From an uncultured Dorea sp. (lineage in GTDB: Bacteria > Bacillota > Clostridia > Lachnospirales > Lachnospiraceae), in the NCBI GenBank assembly GCA_910587575.1, contig CAJULU010000038.1, positions 1,383 through 20,821 of the forward strand: 19,439 nt of DNA, given 5' to 3'. Position 1 is the first letter of the stretch. The number at the start of each line of letters is the position of its first letter. Of the stretch, positions 15,434 through 19,439 are shown one piece after another. Below the pieces are notes generated by a model, which did not search any database, was not told where the DNA came from, and saw nothing but the letters and a program-made list of their open reading frames with translations. The translations under genes were made by a program, and so were the position numbers.

Positions 15434-18400
15434 TTATATGTAATCCACAAACCGCTCAAAAAGCCGCCTCGATTCTACATTCCCATCAAGATCAGCCTTT
15501 TCCTTCGCAAGCAGCATAATTACCTTCTGCTGGTCCTGCTCATTCAGAAGCGCTATGGATGGCTCTAATATCTCTTTCACGGAATGATACCAATTATCTA
15601 TATTTTTTTCTTTGCCCTTCGCTAACCCAAAAGCAGTATCCGAATTAAACAGGTGATAAATCACTTGGCTTCTGAATCTCTGAATATCATCCTTCGTCCT
15701 TGCTTTCGTATACTTCATAAAGGAAATCTTCGCTTCTGATGGAATCGCCAGCTTATAAATATCATCCACAAGCTCCGTGATATATTTTGCATCCAGCTCA
15801 TTTCTCTTTTTTATTGGAAGCAGCAAATATTCCAAAAATCTTTTTTTGTCAAATACTTCCCGTTTTCCGGCCGCATATCGATATCTTGAGACATTTTTAA
15901 AATTGGTATCTATGTTGCAAAGTACCGGTTCCAGCCAGTTATTCTGATATACCGCCGCCACAAATGTCCGAAGCCTCGATAATTCTATGATCTGCTCGTC
16001 ATTCAAACCAGCCGCCCTGCCGACAATCTCTCTATCGTCCAGCTCCGGCAGGCCAAGGATAATCTTTGTATTGGTATTCCTAATCACCGACATATCCATA
16101 AGCCCCGGTGCCTGGTCTGCAATGATAAATCCTTCACCATATGTACGCATCTCGGCAATGGAATTGGCCAGCATCTCTACGGACTTTCCAAGCACATTCG
16201 CCTCTCCTCCAAGCTGTTCTGTGGAAGTCCGTTTCAGAATATTATGCGCTTCTTCCAAAACAGTTACATGCCTAAGCGGCGCATTCCCATAATCAGCATT
16301 TGCCATACGATGCTCTTGAAGCTTCATCACAAGCAGTCCCATGATCAACGCCTTTGTCTCACTGGAGCCTGTCCTGCTCAAATCCACAATGACATTTCGG
16401 TCAAATAATTCTTCTGCTGACAATTCATTTGTGGTAAATATCTGGCCGTAAAGACCATTCGTTAAGGATTTAAGCCTGGTACAAAGCGCGCCTTTATAAT
16501 CGCCTTTGCTGTCGGAGGAATACGCCGACTCGTCCATCACCACATAGATTTGCCTCAATACATCCATAAAAGAGGGAAACAAAGGCCTCCCATTTCCATC
16601 CCGATACCGGCACTCTGAGGTCTCAAGATCCCATCCGGAAACAACGTACGCCCTCTCCACAGAATCCTTCAAAACTGCCGGCATTGCCGCATACATAGGC
16701 CAGCATACATTAAATATCTCAATCAGCCTGTCGATATGCTCTAATACGTGGATATCCTCCGGGAAACTGAACGGATTGATTCTGAGCAGCGGCATCTTTT
16801 TATAATTCGTGCCAAAAACACTTACATCTGGATAGCTGCCAAATCTGTCTTTATACTCTCCCTTGGCCGGTTCGATTACCATAAACTTAATATTGTTTTC
16901 CTGTCCCTTTATCTTATGCCGCATCAGTTTATCCAGGATGGAATAGATTGCCGTCGACTTTCCTTTTCCTGTGGAACCTGTAATAAAGGTGTGCATGGAA
17001 AGGCTCTCAATGTCTATCTTAACTTTCTGTTCTCTGCCAGACTCACCCTCGTTATGTCCCATATGATAGAGGCTTCCCAGTTCCAGAGTATCCTCTGTAC
17101 TCTCCATGACATTGCGTCCGAATGGAGCCATCGGAATTACCGTGACACCTGACACAGACTTTTTCGGAAGTCCAATCTGTATGGCAAGCTCATTACCGCT
17201 CACCACGGATGCCGGTGTCACGATAATCTTAGCTGCTTTGCTCTGGTAAAATCTCGGATGAACCAAAGCGCCCATATATCTCCCAAAGATCTCTGTCTCT
17301 TCCGGCTTGTACCATGAATTGATATGGGACGCCTGTACGCTGGAATTCTGGCCTCTCATCAACGCATTATAGTTACTTGCCACTGTAAGAGCTGTCTCCC
17401 TGTTATCTGCAATCACATATGCGGCACAGTCAAAGGCTCCAAAACTCTCGCACTCATCCAGCCTCTCCAAATGTTCGTCAATCTTATCAAGCAGTGATTT
17501 TACCGACCGGTTCTCATAAGTCAGCTGAAGGCTCTTTCCCGCCGTCTTAGAAGAGGAATGCGTATCTGTCTCTGATTTATTGCGTTGCCAGGAGTTCGTA
17601 GTTCCATCTGTTCTCCCCTCTGTATCTGAAGTGCTGCTATTTACCCCTGCATTAAATCCGACATTTGCTGTCAATATCCCAAAAGGCAGCCCGCCTGATA
17701 CACCAACACTTCCGCCATAAGATTTCCCCTTCGACCTTGTCCTGCTCTGAGTCATGGAAATACTTTTGGAGATTCCCTCTGAGATTCCTTCTGTCCTGGC
17801 CTTTGACAGGGAAACGGTATCACTTTCGTTGATTGTCACCGTACTTCTTGCAAAGGATACAAGCTGTGTATGCATCATCTCATATCCCTGCTTGATAATC
17901 TGGATTTCAGAGGATTCAACCGGATCTGCAAGCATTACGATCGTATACTTCTGGTCTTTCAGGGAATCCACCAGATTCTCAATTCCCTGTACATACCCCT
18001 TCATACTCTTGTCATCTTCGTCACGCAACGCAACAATTCCGGAGACAGACGAATAACAGCTGCCTTTCCTTGAAAGCGTCTTTTTCTTGAACGTTTCTAC
18101 TTCTTCCCTTGACATTTCATCTAATTCAGAACCAACCAGATTGCCAAGCAGTGCTCCCTTAAAAGCTTCAGCGTCAGCCAAACGCCGCTTCACATCCTCT
18201 TCTCTCCTGCCTCTGGCATTCTTTGAAAGAATCCCAAAATAAAAATCAATCTTATACCCGTCGCTTTTGATAATGGTTGCGATACTGCACTCAATGGATG
18301 ACGCTACATTTACAATTGTCGTCAGCTTGTTCAAAAAATTCTCTTCACTGTTCATCACAAGCTTCGAAAGCTTATAGAACTTCCCGCATCCGGCAATATC

Positions 18401-18493
18401 AATATCAACGGCTTCCTCCGAAGGATCCAGAATTTCATACCTTTCTAATTTTTCCAGATAATCCTTCGTAATGATTGCGGCCGCATTATCCAA
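15434..18493 (-). CDS. HerA/FtsK-like ATPase, probable membrane or secretion motor
   Basis: A 1019-residue protein. The N-terminal 220 residues have no family I recognise. Residues 221-320 are strikingly rich in Ser, Thr, Gly and Asn (TQSRTRSKGKSYGGSVGVSG, then SSTSDTEGRTDGTTNSWQRN). Residues 490-860 are a HerA/VirB4-type P-loop ATPase: HTFITGSTGKGKST Walker A (506-514), HVTVLEEAHNIL Walker B (742-753, E747/E748) and a GFIIADQAPG motif (788-797) as in HerA-like pumps. The last 150 residues are helical. The start is TTG, 8 bases after the GTPase stop, with only a weak ribosome site, suggesting coupling to that gene; no ATG is available in frame. The toxin gene begins 42 bases downstream. A role as a DNA or protein translocase is inferred from the family. 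Confidence 0.8.
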   Translation of the reverse strand: MDNAAAIITKDYLEKLERYEILDPSEEAVDIDIAGCGKFYKLSKLVMNSEENFLNKLTTIVNVASSIECSIATIIKSDGYKIDFYFGILSKNARGRREEDVKRRLADAEAFKGALLGNLVGSELDEMSREEVETFKKKTLSRKGSCYSSVSGIVALRDEDDKSMKGYVQGIENLVDSLKDQKYTIVMLADPVESSEIQIIKQGYEMMHTQLVSFARSTVTINESDTVSLSKARTEGISEGISKSISMTQSRTRSKGKSYGGSVGVSGGLPFGILTANVGFNAGVNSSTSDTEGRTDGTTNSWQRNKSETDTHSSSKTAGKSLQLTYENRSVKSLLDKIDEHLERLDECESFGAFDCAAYVIADNRETALTVASNYNALMRGQNSSVQASHINSWYKPEETEIFGRYMGALVHPRFYQSKAAKIIVTPASVVSGNELAIQIGLPKKSVSGVTVIPMAPFGRNVMESTEDTLELGSLYHMGHNEGESGREQKVKIDIESLSMHTFITGSTGKGKSTAIYSILDKLMRHKIKGQENNIKFMVIEPAKGEYKDRFGSYPDVSVFGTNYKKMPLLRINPFSFPEDIHVLEHIDRLIEIFNVCWPMYAAMPAVLKDSVERAYVVSGWDLETSECRYRDGNGRPLFPSFMDVLRQIYVVMDESAYSSDSKGDYKGALCTRLKSLTNGLYGQIFTTNELSAEELFDRNVIVDLSRTGSSETKALIMGLLVMKLQEHRMANADYGNAPLRHVTVLEEAHNILKRTSTEQLGGEANVLGKSVEMLANSIAEMRTYGEGFIIADQAPGLMDMSVIRNTNTKIILGLPELDDREIVGRAAGLNDEQIIELSRLRTFVAAVYQNNWLEPVLCNIDTNFKNVSRYRYAAGKREVFDKKRFLEYLLLPIKKRNELDAKYITELVDDIYKLAIPSEAKISFMKYTKARTKDDIQRFRSQVIYHLFNSDTAFGLAKGKEKNIDNWYHSVKEILEPSIALLNEQDQQKVIMLLAKEKADLDGNVESRRLFERFVDYI

Positions 18494-18501
18494 AGAACCG
18501 C

Positions 18502-19437
18502 TTAATATCTTTTCTCGTTTATGGATGTATTGACCTGCTTCACCTGCTTCGTAACTGCTGTTTCAACTACGTTTTCAATCTCCCTAAGTATCTGTGGGAA
18601 CACCTCTTGCTGAAGCTTTGCCCGTATCTTTTGTCTTGCTTCCTCACGTTTCTTATTCTCACCGAACAACTTTATGGCAAGACCTACAATACTTCCTATC
18701 AGGATTCCAAAGGGACCGCCAATAATAATAAGCCCCGCCACAGCCGAAACAACCGTCGATGTCATGCCTTCATTAAGATCCTTCGCATCAAATGCAAACG
18801 AAACATGAACATCCCCCATTGACTCCGTATTAATCACTTTCTCCATATGTCTGACATATTTTTCAATCTTAGGTATCAGTCTCTTTTTTACACTGACAGT
18901 AACCGCATTCCTGACAACCGAATTCAGATGATCATTGATATTTTGATTATTCAACGCCATGGTAACCAGCGTAGACTCTTCTGCATTCAACGCATTCTGC
19001 ACATCACTCCTGATCTCCGCTACGCAATCCGCTATTTCCAGATTAAACTCTCCCTGTTCTTTTGAAAATCTTGACTCTAATGTCTGACGCTGCTTACCCA
19101 GCTTTTCTTCCTGCTCGTCTAACTCTGATTCCGACATCTGACTGTTCTTCAATGTGGCCATCAGATAATTCTCTGTATTTTCCGCTATTGTAAGAATGCG
19201 CTTTTTATATTTCTCCGCAAGAATGCGCTGGGATTCATCCTGTATCTTCTCAAGAAATTCCTCAAGTTCCTCAGCGTCTCCGGTAAAACTGCTGGTCCGG
19301 CAGAATTCTATTTCCCGGTCTCCTACAAAACGTCTCAGGCTCTCCTTTAACTTCTCAAAAGTCAGGTCAAAATCATCATTCCGTTTATCGTATTTTGTAA
19401 TTACCACGCACAGCGGCATATCATGTAAACACAACTC
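18502..19437 (-). CDS. Dynamin-like large GTPase, C-terminal part (runs off window)
   Basis: About 311 residues of a gene whose 5' end lies outside the window; the frame is open to the edge. It begins near the G4 motif of a GTPase (PLCVVITKYD, guanine-specifying TKxD) followed by a FCRTSSFTGD G5-like stretch, so the P-loop and switches must lie upstream. A long helical/coiled-coil region follows (about 55-225). Then a 30-residue hydrophobic hairpin (about 226-257, VVSAVAGLIIIGGPFGILIGSIVGLAIKLF) appears, typical of bacterial dynamin-like proteins that insert into membranes, and a final charged helix. It is 8 bases upstream of the HerA-like ATPase gene, so the two are almost certainly one operon. 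Expected to remodel or tether membranes using GTP. Confidence 0.7.
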   Translation of the reverse strand, partial: ELCLHDMPLCVVITKYDKRNDDFDLTFEKLKESLRRFVGDREIEFCRTSSFTGDAEELEEFLEKIQDESQRILAEKYKKRILTIAENTENYLMATLKNSQMSESELDEQEEKLGKQRQTLESRFSKEQGEFNLEIADCVAEIRSDVQNALNAEESTLVTMALNNQNINDHLNSVVRNAVTVSVKKRLIPKIEKYVRHMEKVINTESMGDVHVSFAFDAKDLNEGMTSTVVSAVAGLIIIGGPFGILIGSIVGLAIKLFGENKKREEARQKIRAKLQQEVFPQILREIENVVETAVTKQVKQVNTSINEKRY

Positions 19438-19439
19438 TT

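Overview
The window looks like a mosaic accessory region of a Firmicutes chromosome, most likely a gut Clostridia/Lachnospiraceae-type organism. This rests on AT-rich DNA in most of the window, strong AGGAGG-type ribosome binding sites, frequent TTG/GTG starts, and family content (Rpn-type transposase remnant, DUF3990 toxin, DUF4234/YARHG protein, large serine recombinase, YezG-type immunity protein). The species cannot be named from the sequence. Almost every gene is on the minus strand. No rRNA, tRNA or CRISPR array was seen.

Region 1 (about 1-5160) is a replication-like module: an 846-aa protein that appears to join a primase-polymerase-like domain, a four-cysteine PriL-like domain and an SF2 helicase; a small 60-aa gene upstream of it; and a separate 554-aa SF2 helicase. 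Two kinds of inverted repeat sit at their control regions. One (GTTTCATAA arms) overlaps a promoter. The other (TGGAATCTGGAA-like arms) occurs three times between 4774 and 5665, next to a very AT-rich stretch.

Region 2 (about 5160-7680) is debris and defence-like genes: a 5'-truncated Rpn/PD-(D/E)XK transposase remnant, a 74-bp palindromic element with IS256-like ends, a decayed copy of an XRE-type regulator, a DUF3990 toxin with an XRE-domain antitoxin, and the intact double-HTH regulator. The toxin-antitoxin pair is bracketed by the two copies of the regulator gene.

Region 3 (about 7683-9003) is a GC-richer relic of an ABC importer operon (NrtD/SsuB/TauB-type ATPase plus permease). The ATPase is cut inside its Walker A motif on one side, and the permease loses its C-terminus on the other.

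Region 4 (about 9003-19439) starts with a large serine recombinase (with a small coupled gene upstream that was missed because of its size) and carries a minus-strand cargo operon: dynamin-like GTPase (partial), HerA/FtsK-like ATPase of 1019 aa, a DNA/RNA non-specific endonuclease toxin broken by one amber codon, a YezG-like immunity protein, then a separate unit of a DUF4234-YARHG membrane protein and a small PH-like protein. The tight order GTPase - ATPase pump - nuclease toxin - immunity protein is the best candidate in the window for an undescribed system, either toxin export or cell defence.
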